Positions 25,306 through 33,456 of a stretch of DNA of 64,000 nucleotides are shown piece by piece (the first letter of the stretch is position 1; the number at the start of each line of letters is the position of its first letter). The translations under genes and the position numbers were made by a program. Location: the NCBI RefSeq assembly GCF_026410545.1, contig NZ_JAPMIT010000001.1:620001-684000 (forward strand), written 5' to 3'. The notes under the pieces are model-generated. The model was not told where the DNA came from. It worked only from the letters and a program-made list of their open reading frames with translations, and did no database searches. The stretch comes from Microbacterium sp. STN6. Lineage in GTDB: Bacteria; Actinomycetota; Actinomycetes; Actinomycetales; Microbacteriaceae.

Positions 25306-26365
25306 GCGCCGGCCGGGGCCCACCGGCATCCTTCTCATCGACAAGCCGCAGGGTCTCACGAGTCACGACGTCGTCGCGCACACACGCAAAGCGGCGGGCA
25401 CCCGCAAGGTCGGCCACGCGGGCACGCTCGACCCCATGGCCACGGGCCTGCTCATTCTCGGCCTCGGCAGCGCGACCCGCCTGCTGACCTACGTGGTCGG
25501 CGTCGACAAGGAGTACCTCGCGACCATCCGGCTCGGCATCTCGACCAGCACGGATGACGCGGAGGGCACGCCGGTCGCCAGCGCACCCGCGGGGGCGACC
25601 CGGGGCATCGGTGAGGCCGAGGTCCGAGCGGGGATCGCCGCGCTCACGGGCGAGATCGACCAGGTGCCGAGCACCGTCAGCGCCATCAAGGTGGGCGGGA
25701 AGCGGGCGTACGCGCTCGCCCGGGCGGGCGAGCAGGTCGAGCTGAAGGCCCGGCGCGTCACCGTCTCGGCGTTCGAGGTGCTCGGCATGCGACGGGCGAT
25801 CGCCGAGGCGGGGGCTGACGCAGAGGCTGATGCGGGGGATGGCGCAGAGGCTGGCGCAGAGGCTGATGCGGGGGATGGCGCAGAGGCTGACGCGGGTATG
25901 GATGACGGCGGTGCCGAAACGGGGCGCGACCCGGGCGCCGCCGGCGCGGCCTCGGGGCCCGCGGTGATCGACGTCGACGTGCGCGTCGAATGCTCCTCCG
26001 GCACCTACGTTCGCGCTCTCGCCCGCGACCTGGGCGCCGCCCTCGGCGTCGGCGGGCACCTCACGGCGCTGCGGCGCACGCGCGTCGGCCCCTTCCACGT
26101 GAGCGATGCCGCGTTGCTGGCCGACCTCGACGTGGATTCCCGGCTGCGCACGCCCGCGGATGCGGCATCCGCTCTTTTCGATGTCTTCCGGCTCAGCCCC
26201 CAGCAGGCCGTGGACCTCGGGCACGGCAAGCGCATTCGCTCCGGCGATGAGCGCACGAGCACGGCGCCGGTAGCGGCGATCGCCGACGGACGGCTCGTGG
26301 GTCTCGTAGACTTCCGCGGGGGAGAGGGTCGCTCACTGGTGAACTTTCCCACAGACGAGCAGTAG
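25298..26365 (+). CDS. truB: tRNA pseudouridine(55) synthase
   Basis: 355 residues, GTG start overlapping the TetR stop. TruB makes the universal pseudouridine 55 in the T arm. The catalytic aspartate is in GHAGTLDPMATGLL, with the KPQGLTSHDVV start and the VECSSGTYVRALARDLG motif later. Between residues about 165 and 220 lies an Ala/Asp/Glu/Gly-rich insert made by a 36-bp tandem repeat, absent from E. coli TruB and placed just before the conserved SSGTY strand. The enzyme should still work if the insert is a surface loop. truB-ribF proximity is widespread; two small membrane genes lie between them here. Confidence 0.95.
   Translation: MVERRPGPTGILLIDKPQGLTSHDVVAHTRKAAGTRKVGHAGTLDPMATGLLILGLGSATRLLTYVVGVDKEYLATIRLGISTSTDDAEGTPVASAPAGATRGIGEAEVRAGIAALTGEIDQVPSTVSAIKVGGKRAYALARAGEQVELKARRVTVSAFEVLGMRRAIAEAGADAEADAGDGAEAGAEADAGDGAEADAGMDDGGAETGRDPGAAGAASGPAVIDVDVRVECSSGTYVRALARDLGAALGVGGHLTALRRTRVGPFHVSDAALLADLDVDSRLRTPADAASALFDVFRLSPQQAVDLGHGKRIRSGDERTSTAPVAAIADGRLVGLVDFRGGEGRSLVNFPTDEQ
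25819..25890. repeat. 36-bp minisatellite inside truB
   Basis: Two adjacent 36-bp units (25819-25854 and 25855-25890) match at 35 of 36 positions. The length is a multiple of three, so each unit adds 12 residues rich in Ala, Glu, Asp and Gly to TruB without a frameshift. Copy number is probably variable between strains. Confidence 0.85.
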
Positions 26366-26414
26366 CGGGCACGCCCCGCAGAGGGAGAGCCAGAGCAGTG
26401 ACGGAGCACGCACG

Positions 26415-26783
26415 GTGATCGAGTGGTTCACGACAGTGCAGATCGCCATCGCCTGCGCCGCCGGGATTGTCTGTCTCGTGCTCGGGCTGATCGGCCGGCT
26501 GCCGGGGGATGTGAGCATGGGGGCGACCGCCCTTGTGGCCCTGCTGCTCATCGCGCAGCTCGTGGTCACCATCGTCTCGCCGATCGTCGGTAACGACCCC
26601 ACCGGCTCGCTCGCCGAGTTCTACATCTACCTCATCTCGGCGGTGATACTGCCCTTCGCGGGCGGCTTCTGGGCGCTCATCGAGAGGAATCGGTGGAGCA
26701 CCGTGATCCTCGGCGTCGTCTGCCTCGCGATCGCCGTGATGCTGTATCGCATGCACGCCATCTGGTTCGTGCAGTCGGTGTGA
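26415..26783 (+). CDS. Small membrane protein, about four helices, unknown function
   Basis: 122 residues, GTG start. Four hydrophobic segments are visible: IAIACAAGIVCLVLGLIG, ALVALLLIAQLVVTIVSPIV, FYIYLISAVILPFAGGFWALI and STVILGVVCLAIAVMLY. Short polar loops separate them. No motif identifies a function. It lies 49 nt after truB and 30 nt before another small membrane gene; both lie between truB and ribF, an arrangement I recall from other Microbacteriaceae but cannot verify here. Confidence 0.75.
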   Translation: MIEWFTTVQIAIACAAGIVCLVLGLIGRLPGDVSMGATALVALLLIAQLVVTIVSPIVGNDPTGSLAEFYIYLISAVILPFAGGFWALIERNRWSTVILGVVCLAIAVMLYRMHAIWFVQSV

Positions 26784-26813
26784 CCGCGCCGCTCCTGAGA
26801 TAATCGAGACGAC

Positions 26814-27287
26814 ATGGCACAGAATTCGCAGAGCACCAGTGGGCCCGACGCCGCAACGCCGGGCTCGGGCAGACGCGTCTCCGGGGTCGGCAGGCTGCTC
26901 ATCGTGGTCTACGGCATCCTCGCGCTCGCCGCGACCGGGCGCAGCGTCTTCCAGATCATCGATCGGTTCGGCGAGGCGCCCGTGGCGTTCACGCTCTCGG
27001 CCCTCGCCGCGCTCGTCTACATCGTGGCGACGATCGCGCTCGTGGCGCCCGGTCGCCTCTGGTACCGCGTGGCGTGGTCGACTATCAGCTTCGAGCTGGC
27101 CGGCGTTCTCGTGGTCGGCACGCTCAGCCTCGTCGCCCCGCACGTACTCTCGATGACTGATTCCGACCCGTTCGGCCGGCAGTCCACCGTGTGGTCGGTC
27201 TACGGCATGGGCTACCTCTTCATTCCGTTGGTGCTGCCGGTTCTCGGCATGACCTGGCTCGCGAAGCGACGGGCGGTCACCCGATGA
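26814..27287 (+). CDS. Membrane protein, unknown function, coupled to ribF
   Basis: 157 residues. After a Ser/Gly-rich cytoplasmic start there are four probable membrane helices (LLIVVYGILALAATGRSV, FTLSALAALVYIVATIALVA, FELAGVLVVGTLSLVAP, MGYLFIPLVLPVLGMTWL) and a basic C-terminus. No family recognised. GATAAT (26799-26804) upstream could be a -10 box. The stop overlaps the ribF start (ATGA), so it and RibF are probably made together; a membrane partner for flavin metabolism or uptake would be speculation. Confidence 0.78.
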   Translation: MAQNSQSTSGPDAATPGSGRRVSGVGRLLIVVYGILALAATGRSVFQIIDRFGEAPVAFTLSALAALVYIVATIALVAPGRLWYRVAWSTISFELAGVLVVGTLSLVAPHVLSMTDSDPFGRQSTVWSVYGMGYLFIPLVLPVLGMTWLAKRRAVTR

Positions 27288-28231
27288 GGGTCTTCGAGTC
27301 TCTCGCCGACGTGCCGGCGGGCGTGGGCCCGAGCGCGGTCACGATCGGCAAGTTCGACGGAGTGCACGCGGGGCATCGTGCCGTCATCGGCAAGCTCGTC
27401 GAGGTGGCGCGTGCCGAGGGCCTTGAGGCGGCCGTCGTCACGTTCGACCGCAACCCGCTGCAGCTGCTCGCGCCCGAGAAGTCCCCGCCCGACCTGGTGG
27501 CGCTCGACCAGAAGCTCGAGCTGCTCGCCGGAACCGGCATCGACCTGGCACTCGTGGTCGCGTTCGACCGCGCGTTCGCCTCGCAGACGCCCGAGGAGTT
27601 CGTGAGACGGATGCTCGTGGACGCCCTCGGCGCCCGGGTCGTGCTCGTCGGCTCAGACTTCCGCTTCGGCTCGCGCGGCGCGGGCACCGTCGACACGCTG
27701 CGACAGCTCGGAGACGAGCTCGGGTTCCGCGTTCAGCTCATCGACGACGTGCGCCCGGAGGAGGGCCGTCGCGTCTCGTCGACGTGGATCAGGGAACTGC
27801 TCGCCGCCGGCGAGGTCGCGCATGCCGCCCGGCTGCTCGGCCACGTTCCTGGCGTGCGCGGCATGGTGGTGCACGGGGCCAAGCGTGGGCGCGAGCTCGG
27901 TTTCCCGACCGCGAACCTCTCACCTGAGTCCGAGGGGCTTATCCCAGCCGACGGCGTCTATGCGGGCTGGCTGACGGATGATGGCCGCCGGTACCCGGCC
28001 GCCATCTCGGTCGGCAACAACCCGACGTTCGAGGGCGTGCCGCAGCGGCAGGTCGAGGCGTACGTGCTCGATGAGGATCTCGACCTGTACGACCACCGCG
28101 TCAAGGTGAGCTTCGCCGCCCGCATTCGCGGCATGGTCGCGTTCGAGGGCGTCGAGCCGCTCATCGCGCAGATGACCGCCGACGTTCAGCGCGCGCGGGA
28201 GCTGCTCGGGATGGCGGGTGCTCAGGGTTGA
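27284..28231 (+). CDS. ribF: Bifunctional riboflavin kinase/FMN adenylyltransferase (FAD synthetase)
   Basis: 315 residues. The N-terminal nucleotidyltransferase domain has TIGKFDGVHAGHRAVIGKL (the G.FDGVH.GH motif) and DFRFGSRGAGTVDTLRQL. The C-terminal kinase domain carries RGRELGFPTANLSP, PADGVYAGWL and IGNNPTF-like SVGNNPTFEG. The protein makes FMN and FAD from riboflavin. The ATG at 27284 overlaps the preceding stop by 4 nt. The 3' end overlaps the convergent DinB-like gene by 10 nt. Confidence 0.96.
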   Translation: MRVFESLADVPAGVGPSAVTIGKFDGVHAGHRAVIGKLVEVARAEGLEAAVVTFDRNPLQLLAPEKSPPDLVALDQKLELLAGTGIDLALVVAFDRAFASQTPEEFVRRMLVDALGARVVLVGSDFRFGSRGAGTVDTLRQLGDELGFRVQLIDDVRPEEGRRVSSTWIRELLAAGEVAHAARLLGHVPGVRGMVVHGAKRGRELGFPTANLSPESEGLIPADGVYAGWLTDDGRRYPAAISVGNNPTFEGVPQRQVEAYVLDEDLDLYDHRVKVSFAARIRGMVAFEGVEPLIAQMTADVQRARELLGMAGAQG

Positions 28232-28899
28232 GTCTCGCCTGAGACGGCCTTCGGCAGCGCCGCGCGGCCGAACAGGAACAGCACGATCGCCTCGGCCGTT
28301 CCGTCGATCTGGGGCCCGCGACCGAGTTGCCAGCCGGCGTCCGTGGCGTTCAGGGTGCGGCGGCGTATCACCTGCCGCACGCCGGCGGGCAGCAGCAGGC
28401 TGCGGCGCAGGGCCACGGCGCCCGTGACGGTGCCGTCGACGCCGAGGTCGATGCCGAGCGGCGACGCCATGTCGAAGCCGTGCACGACGACCTCGGTGAG
28501 CTCGGTGATGCCGCGCCGCCCTTCTCCGCTGCGGCGGGCCACGGCGATTGCGCGAATGCGGTTCACGATGGAGGCGTAGTCGGCCTCTGCCTGCTTCAGG
28601 CTCAGCTCGTCCATGGCGCGCATGGGGTTCAGGTGCTTTCGTGGCCACAGGCTGAAGCCGTCGCGCAGCATGTCGCCCGTCGAGGCGCCGACGCGCCACA
28701 CGATGTGGCCGGCCACGTCTCGAACGCGCCAGCCCTCGCACAGGCTCGGCGACTCCCACTGTTCGGGCGACAGGCGCTCGAGCATGGTGGCGATCGCCTC
28801 CAGGGTGTCGCCCATGGCCGTGTCCCAGTGCGCGCTGACCCCGGTCTCGTCGACCCTGGGGCGAAGGCTGAGCGGCAGGTGCTTCGCATAGTCCGACAT
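28222..28899 (-). CDS. TIGR03083/DinB-like protein (mycothiol-dependent maleylpyruvate isomerase type)
   Basis: 225 residues. The N-terminal four-helix DinB-like domain shows the actinobacterial signature SPEQWESPSLCEGWRVRDVAGHIVW, with the histidine that ligates metal in this superfamily, and a later TEVVVHGFDMA segment supplies the other ligands. Members include mycothiol-dependent isomerases and many uncharacterised mycothiol S-transferases, so thiol-linked detoxification is a reasonable guess; the substrate is unknown. The ATG at 28899 is supported by a TAGACT box 7 nt upstream. Confidence 0.82.
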   Translation of the reverse strand: MSDYAKHLPLSLRPRVDETGVSAHWDTAMGDTLEAIATMLERLSPEQWESPSLCEGWRVRDVAGHIVWRVGASTGDMLRDGFSLWPRKHLNPMRAMDELSLKQAEADYASIVNRIRAIAVARRSGEGRRGITELTEVVVHGFDMASPLGIDLGVDGTVTGAVALRRSLLLPAGVRQVIRRRTLNATDAGWQLGRGPQIDGTAEAIVLFLFGRAALPKAVSGETQP

Positions 28900-28906
28900 G
28901 CAGCCG

Positions 28907-28912
28907 AGTCTA
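28907..28912 (-). promoter_or_regulatory. -10 box, leaderless promoter of the DinB-like gene
   Basis: TAGACT on the reverse strand, 7 nt before the ATG at 28899. Confidence 0.5.
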
Positions 28913-28946
28913 CGTCGCACGGCCGGGGGCGGCCCGCGGTCAGCGA

Positions 28947-28952
28947 TAGGCT
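28947..28952 (+). promoter_or_regulatory. -10 box, leaderless promoter of the CynX-type MFS gene
   Basis: TAGGCT, 6 nt before the ATG at 28959. Confidence 0.55.
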
Positions 28953-28958
28953 GAGCGG

Positions 28959-30176
28959 ATGCCCCCGAGCCCGTCCCTTCCACTCTGGAAGGGGCGCACC
29001 CTGGCTCTGGCCGGCATCCTTCTCGTCGCCGCCAACCTGCGCACGGCGGTGGCGGCGCTCTCGCCCATCATCGACCACGTTCGTGCGGATATCCCGCTGA
29101 GCGCGCTCGTGCTCGGGGTGCTCGGCATGCTGCCGCCCGTGTGCTTCGCCGTATTCGGCATCATCACGCCGCTGTTCACCCGGCGCATGAGTCTCGAGCT
29201 CATGGTGCTGCTGTCGCTCGGCGCGATCGTGGTCGGCACGGTGCTGCGCGCGGCATCCGATTCTCTGGCCCTGCTGCTGATCGGCTCGGCGCTCGCGTTC
29301 GCGGGCATGGGCGTCGGCAACGTGTTGCTGCCGCCGCTCGTAAAGCGGTATTTCGGCGACCGCATCGGGCTGTTGACGGGCACATACGCCACCATTCTCG
29401 CGGTGAGCACCCTGCTGCCGCCGCTCGTCGCGGTGCCCGTCGCCGACGGTGCAGGCTGGCGGGTGTCGATCGGCATGTGGGCGGCGCTGGCGATTGTCGC
29501 GACGCTGCCGTGGATCGGCGTGCTGGCGACGCGCCGGCCGGTCGCGGCTGACTCCGGCGTGGTCGAGGAGGCGGAGCCGCGCGTGCTCTCGCTCGTGTGG
29601 CGCTCGCCCGTGGCTTGGTCAACGGCCGTGGTCTTCGCCGTGTCGTCGCTCAACGCGTACGCGATGTTCGCCTGGCTGCCCGAGATTCTGCAGGACCGGG
29701 CGGGGGTCAGCCCGGCGGCGGCGGGGGCGCTGCTGTCGCTGTATGCGGCGGCGGGGATTCCCACCGGCATTCTGGTGCCCATGCTCGCCTTGCGCTTACG
29801 CAACGTCGGCATTCTCGTCTACACGGGCGTCGGGTTCTTCATTCTGGGCTATCTCGGCCTCATCTTCTGGCCATCGACGGGCACCATCGTCTGGGCGCTC
29901 TCGGCGGGGCTCGGGCCCATGCTGTTCCCGCTGTGCCTCGTGCTCATCAACCTGCGCACGCGCACGCACGCCGGCTCGGTCGCGCTCAGCGGGTTCGCCC
30001 AGGGGGTCGGCTACACGCTCGGCGCACTCGGGCCGCTCGCGGTCGCGGTGCTGCACCAGCTGACCGGCGGATGGACGGTGCCCCTCATCGTGCTCATCGG
30101 TACGGCGCTGGCTGCGGCGCTCGCGGGGAGCGTCATCGCCCGGCCGCACCTGCTCGAGGACGACTTTCGCCGCTGA
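28959..30176 (+). CDS. MFS transporter of the CynX/NimT family
   Basis: 405 residues and about 12 helices. The start matches the CynX/NimT group: ALAGILLVAANLRTAVAALSPIID, then LGMLPPVCFAVFGIITP and GNVLLPPLVKRYFGDRIGLLTG. The second half shows SLNAYAMFAWLPEILQDRAG and SGFAQGVGYTLGALGPL. CynX is associated with cyanate and NimT with 2-nitroimidazole, but most members are uncharacterised, and no cyanase gene is near. It is monocistronic, between its own promoter and a convergent ROK gene. Confidence 0.87.
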   Translation: MPPSPSLPLWKGRTLALAGILLVAANLRTAVAALSPIIDHVRADIPLSALVLGVLGMLPPVCFAVFGIITPLFTRRMSLELMVLLSLGAIVVGTVLRAASDSLALLLIGSALAFAGMGVGNVLLPPLVKRYFGDRIGLLTGTYATILAVSTLLPPLVAVPVADGAGWRVSIGMWAALAIVATLPWIGVLATRRPVAADSGVVEEAEPRVLSLVWRSPVAWSTAVVFAVSSLNAYAMFAWLPEILQDRAGVSPAAAGALLSLYAAAGIPTGILVPMLALRLRNVGILVYTGVGFFILGYLGLIFWPSTGTIVWALSAGLGPMLFPLCLVLINLRTRTHAGSVALSGFAQGVGYTLGALGPLAVAVLHQLTGGWTVPLIVLIGTALAAALAGSVIARPHLLEDDFRR

Positions 30177-30210
30177 CGGCACGCGCTGCCGCTGCCATCG
30201 TGAAGCGGGT

Positions 30211-30257
30211 CGGGCCAAATGCAGGGTCACCTGCGGCGAAACCCTCAATTCGGCCCG
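30211..30257. other. Stem-loop between convergent genes
   Basis: CGGGCC (30211-30216) pairs with GGCCCG (30252-30257), and an inner hairpin GCAGG-GTCA-CCTGC spans 30221-30234. There is no T-run, so it is not a classical intrinsic terminator. It lies between the MFS stop (30176) and the ROK stop (30305) and could end transcription in both directions with Rho. Confidence 0.35.
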
Positions 30258-30304
30258 CCTCGACGAGAGTGGCGCGCGAGGAGCGGGACGTAGCGACTGG
30301 CGCC

Positions 30305-31246
30305 TCAGGGAACGAGCTCGGCGCGGTGCACGAGTGCGCCGGCGCCGACGAGTGGCCCCGCGCCCGAGAGGCCCGACGGCACGATGCGCACCTTGCGCAC
30401 GAACGCGAAGTGGTGCTGCGCGACGCTCTGCCTGATCACGTCGAAGAGGTCGGGAGTGGACTGGGAGAACCCGCCGCCGATCGCAACAAGCTCGAGGTCG
30501 AGCAACGCGGTGGCGCTCGCGATGGCCTGGCCGACCGCGGTGCCCGTGCGCACGATGGCCCGGCGAGCGATCTCATCGCCCGCGGCATACGCGGCCGCGA
30601 GATCCTCGCCTGTGGCGCCCGTGAAACCCTGCGCGCGCGCCCACGCAACGGTGTGCGGCCCCGACGCGACCGCTTCAAGCGAGGAGACGCTGCCAAACGT
30701 GTCCTCACCGGTCACGCCGGCAACCTCGACGTGGCCGATGTGCCCCGCGTTGCCCGTGGGGCCCGTGACGACGCGGCCGCCGACGATGAGGCCGGCGCCG
30801 ATGCCGGTGGAGATGACCATGCCCATGAGGTTGTCGATGCCCTGCCCCGCCCCCACCCAGTGCTCGGCGAGCGTGATGGCGACGCCGTCCATCTCGAGGC
30901 TGACGGGAACGCCCGGTGCCGCCTCATGCACGACGGAGGCGACGAAGTCCCGAAGCGGGTAGCCGCGCCACGCGGGCACGTTGAGGGGGGAGACGAGGCC
31001 ACGAGCGCGCTCGATCGGCCCCGCGCATCCGACCCCTGCGCCGATGAGCGAGTGGTCGCGGCCGAGCGCGGCCAGCGCCTGGCGCACGACCGCGCCGACC
31101 GAGGTTTCGAGCTGCTCGCTGGTCGCGGCTCGGCCGGTCGGCTGGCGGGAACGGCTGGCGGCAATGAGCGCCCCGTCGGAATCGACGAGCGCGGCCTCGA
31201 CCTTGGTGCCGCCGAAATCGACGGCGAGGGCAACCACTTTATTCAC
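30305..31246 (-). CDS. ROK family sugar kinase-like protein lacking zinc cysteines
   Basis: 313 residues from a GTG with a TATTCT box 7 nt upstream. The ATP motif DFGGTK (residues 10-15), the catalytic-base region NVPAWRGYPLRDFV and GNAGHIGHVEV are those of ROK kinases such as glucokinase or N-acetylmannosamine kinase. The zinc motif CxCGxxGCxE is replaced by DTFGSVSSLE: all three cysteines are gone, although the preceding histidine remains. There is no N-terminal HTH, so it is not a ROK repressor. It lies divergent from the deoxyribose operon, but ROK enzymes are not known for deoxyribose. Kinase on an unknown sugar is the best call. Confidence 0.8.
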   Translation of the reverse strand: MNKVVALAVDFGGTKVEAALVDSDGALIAASRSRQPTGRAATSEQLETSVGAVVRQALAALGRDHSLIGAGVGCAGPIERARGLVSPLNVPAWRGYPLRDFVASVVHEAAPGVPVSLEMDGVAITLAEHWVGAGQGIDNLMGMVISTGIGAGLIVGGRVVTGPTGNAGHIGHVEVAGVTGEDTFGSVSSLEAVASGPHTVAWARAQGFTGATGEDLAAAYAAGDEIARRAIVRTGTAVGQAIASATALLDLELVAIGGGFSQSTPDLFDVIRQSVAQHHFAFVRKVRIVPSGLSGAGPLVGAGALVHRAELVP

Positions 31247-31253
31247 AGACTTA

Positions 31254-31259
31254 AGAATA
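31254..31259 (-). promoter_or_regulatory. -10 box, leaderless promoter of the ROK gene
   Basis: TATTCT on the reverse strand, 7 nt before the GTG at 31246. Confidence 0.5.
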
Positions 31260-31377
31260 GGGGGCGCCGGATGCCGCGCCGCCGACAATCGGCGCAGCTC
31301 GTCTGCCGGCCGCGCGCGCTGCAGTGCGCATTTGAGCGCGCTGTGCGCAAACTGTCGTATTCGCAGGGGCTGATTCT

Positions 31378-31383
31378 TATGCT
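31378..31383 (+). promoter_or_regulatory. Putative -10 box of the deoxyribose operon
   Basis: TATGCT lies 32 nt before the regulator's GTG, which has its own Shine-Dalgarno (GAAGGAG). Upstream (31323-31352), TGCGCA occurs twice, 21 bp apart, a candidate self-operator for the SorC-type regulator. Confidence 0.35.
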
Positions 31384-31415
31384 GGATACGAGGCTGGCGG
31401 AAGGAGTCGACAACC

Positions 31416-32375
31416 GTGGCGATGAGTGACGCAGACGAGATTCTCGCCGTCAAGGCCGCCGAGCTGTACTACGAGGCGGGCAAGACGCAAGACGAGATCG
31501 GCGTCGCGCTGAGCATCAGCCGATGGAAGGTCGGCAGGCTGCTCGTGCAGGCACGGGAGCAGGGCTTCGTGCGCATCGAGATCGTGCACCCGAGTGCCCG
31601 CCGTTTCTCGCTCGAGCGTGAGCTCTGCGCACGCTACGGGCTCGTCGACGCCGTCGTCGTTCCGGTTCTCGACTCCGATGTGCAGGCGCGCGTGGCGCAG
31701 GCCGCCGCCGAGTATCTCACCACGCTGCGTCCCGTGCCGCGCACGCTGGGCGTCAGCTGGGGTCGCACGCTCGAGGCCGTCGCCGCCCGGCTGCGACCGG
31801 GGTGGGCCGTCGGCGTCAATCCCGTGCAGATCAACGGCAGCGTCTCGAGCACGCGCCGTGCCACCGCCGCTGCCGACACCGCCGTCATCATCGCGCGCAA
31901 GGCCCAGGGCACGGCCACGCTGCTGCCGAGCCCCGCCATCTTCGAGCAGGCCGCCACGCGCCGCGCCATCGAGGCGGACCGAGCGGTGCAGAGCGTGCTC
32001 GCTCTGGCGCGCGCGGCATCCGTCTATCTGTTCAGCGCCGGCGTCGTCGACGCGAGCTCGGTGCACGTCGACAGCGGCTACCTCACCGAGGCCGACGTGG
32101 CCTCCCTCGCCGAGCGCGGCGCGGTGGGCGACGTGGTCGGCCGGTTCATCACGGCAGACGGCAGCGTGGCCGACGACGAGCTCAACGCCCGCACGCTCGG
32201 CATCACCCTCGACGAGTTGCGGGGCGCACGAACGAGCATCGCGGTCATCGCGGGCGAGTCCAAGCACGCCGTGTGCAGGGCCGTGGTCTCGAGCGGGCTC
32301 TGCACGACCCTGATCACCGACGAGGCGAGCGCCCATCACCTGCTCGACTCGCTCGCCACAGAAGGAGCGAAGTGA
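31416..32375 (+). CDS. deoR: SorC/DeoR-type sugar-binding transcriptional regulator
   Basis: 319 residues. The N-terminal HTH (LAVKAAELYYEAGKTQDEIGVALSISRWKVGRLLVQA) and the C-terminal sugar-binding domain (SWGRTLEAVAARL, QINGSVSS, then the AGESKHAVCRAVV end) define the SorC family, to which B. subtilis DeoR belongs. That protein represses deoxyribonucleoside genes and is released by deoxyribose 5-phosphate. The stop overlaps the deoC start (GTGA), which strongly supports the same role here. GTG 31416 has a good ribosome site; an ATG at 31422 is an alternative. Confidence 0.88.
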   Translation: MAMSDADEILAVKAAELYYEAGKTQDEIGVALSISRWKVGRLLVQAREQGFVRIEIVHPSARRFSLERELCARYGLVDAVVVPVLDSDVQARVAQAAAEYLTTLRPVPRTLGVSWGRTLEAVAARLRPGWAVGVNPVQINGSVSSTRRATAAADTAVIIARKAQGTATLLPSPAIFEQAATRRAIEADRAVQSVLALARAASVYLFSAGVVDASSVHVDSGYLTEADVASLAERGAVGDVVGRFITADGSVADDELNARTLGITLDELRGARTSIAVIAGESKHAVCRAVVSSGLCTTLITDEASAHHLLDSLATEGAK

Positions 32376-33394
32376 CCATCAATACCCAGGATCACGGCCG
32401 CGCGATCGCGCCCGCGGCCAGGGCTCTCGACGTGCTCGGCGGCGAGACCACCGAGGCGGGCCTGCGCCGCTATCTCGAAGGCATCCCCGGCGTCGACGCG
32501 GTCGGCCTCGAGCAGCGGGCGGCGGCGCTCGCCACCCGCTCGATCAAGACCACGTCGAAAGCCCGCGCGCTCGACACGATCATCTCGCTCATCGACCTGA
32601 CCACCCTCGAGGGCGCGGACACGCCGGGCAAGGTGCGCTCGCTCGTCGCGAAGGCCGTCACCCCCGACGCCGCCGACCCCACCACACCGCGCGTCGCCGC
32701 GGTGTGCGTCTACGGCGACATGGTGCCCGCCGCGCTGCAGGCGCTCGGTTCTGCACACGCGGGTGCCGCCGGCAACGGCATTGCCGTCGCCGCGGTCGCC
32801 ACGGCTTTCCCGAGCGGCCGCGCATCCCTGCCTGTGAAGCTCGCAGACACGGCAGACGCTGTCGCCGCGGGCGCAGACGAGATCGACATGGTCATCGACC
32901 GGGGCGCCTTCCTGGCGGGCCGATACGGGCAGGTGTTCGACCAGATCGTCGCCGTGAAGGAAGCATGCCGCAGGCCCGACGGCACATACGCGCACCTCAA
33001 GGTGATCCTTGAGACCGGCGAGCTGAACACGTACGACAATGTGCGGCGTGCGTCGTGGCTGGCGATCCTCGCGGGCGGCGACTTCATCAAGACGTCGACC
33101 GGCAAGGTGTCGCCTGCAGCAACCCTCCCCGTGACGCTGTCGATGCTCGAGGTCGTGCGCGACTGGCATCGGCTGACGGGAGAGAAGATCGGCGTGAAGC
33201 CGGCCGGCGGCATCCGCAGCTCGAAAGACGCCATTCGCTACCTCGTGACGGTGGCCGAGACGGTGGGCGAGCAATGGTTGCGGCCCGAGCTGTTCCGCTT
33301 CGGCGCCTCGAGCCTGCTCAACGACGTGCTGCTGCAGCGGCAGAAGACCCTGACCGGGCACTACTCCGGCCCCGACTACGTCACCATCGACTAG
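32372..33394 (+). CDS. deoC: 2-deoxyribose-5-phosphate aldolase
   Basis: 340 residues, GTG start with GAAGGAG upstream. DeoC splits deoxyribose 5-phosphate into acetaldehyde and glyceraldehyde 3-phosphate through a Schiff base. The Schiff-base lysine is K240 in GGDFIKTSTGK, and the second catalytic lysine lies in IGVKPAGGIRSS. At 340 residues it is the long form, like the animal enzyme, with about 75 extra N-terminal residues compared with E. coli (259). It is coupled to the regulator upstream and followed by aldehyde dehydrogenase genes that can deal with the acetaldehyde. Confidence 0.95.
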   Translation: MTINTQDHGRAIAPAARALDVLGGETTEAGLRRYLEGIPGVDAVGLEQRAAALATRSIKTTSKARALDTIISLIDLTTLEGADTPGKVRSLVAKAVTPDAADPTTPRVAAVCVYGDMVPAALQALGSAHAGAAGNGIAVAAVATAFPSGRASLPVKLADTADAVAAGADEIDMVIDRGAFLAGRYGQVFDQIVAVKEACRRPDGTYAHLKVILETGELNTYDNVRRASWLAILAGGDFIKTSTGKVSPAATLPVTLSMLEVVRDWHRLTGEKIGVKPAGGIRSSKDAIRYLVTVAETVGEQWLRPELFRFGASSLLNDVLLQRQKTLTGHYSGPDYVTID

Positions 33395-33401
33395 CTATCC
33401 C

Positions 33402-33441
33402 GCGCATTGAGGAGGCCGCCCGCGGCCGTCTCGAAATGCGC
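33402..33441. repeat. Half-copy of the dispersed palindromic repeat, inside the deo operon
   Basis: GCGCATT (33402-33408) and AATGCGC (33435-33441) are complementary. They enclose the half-site TGAGGAG, the mini-hairpin GCCGC-CC-GCGGC and CGTCTCGA. The core 33407-33436 matches the half-sites at 45.2 kb. It lies between deoC and the dehydrogenase gene and could stabilise or attenuate the downstream mRNA. Confidence 0.75.
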
Positions 33442-33456
33442 TGAAAGAAGAACAAC

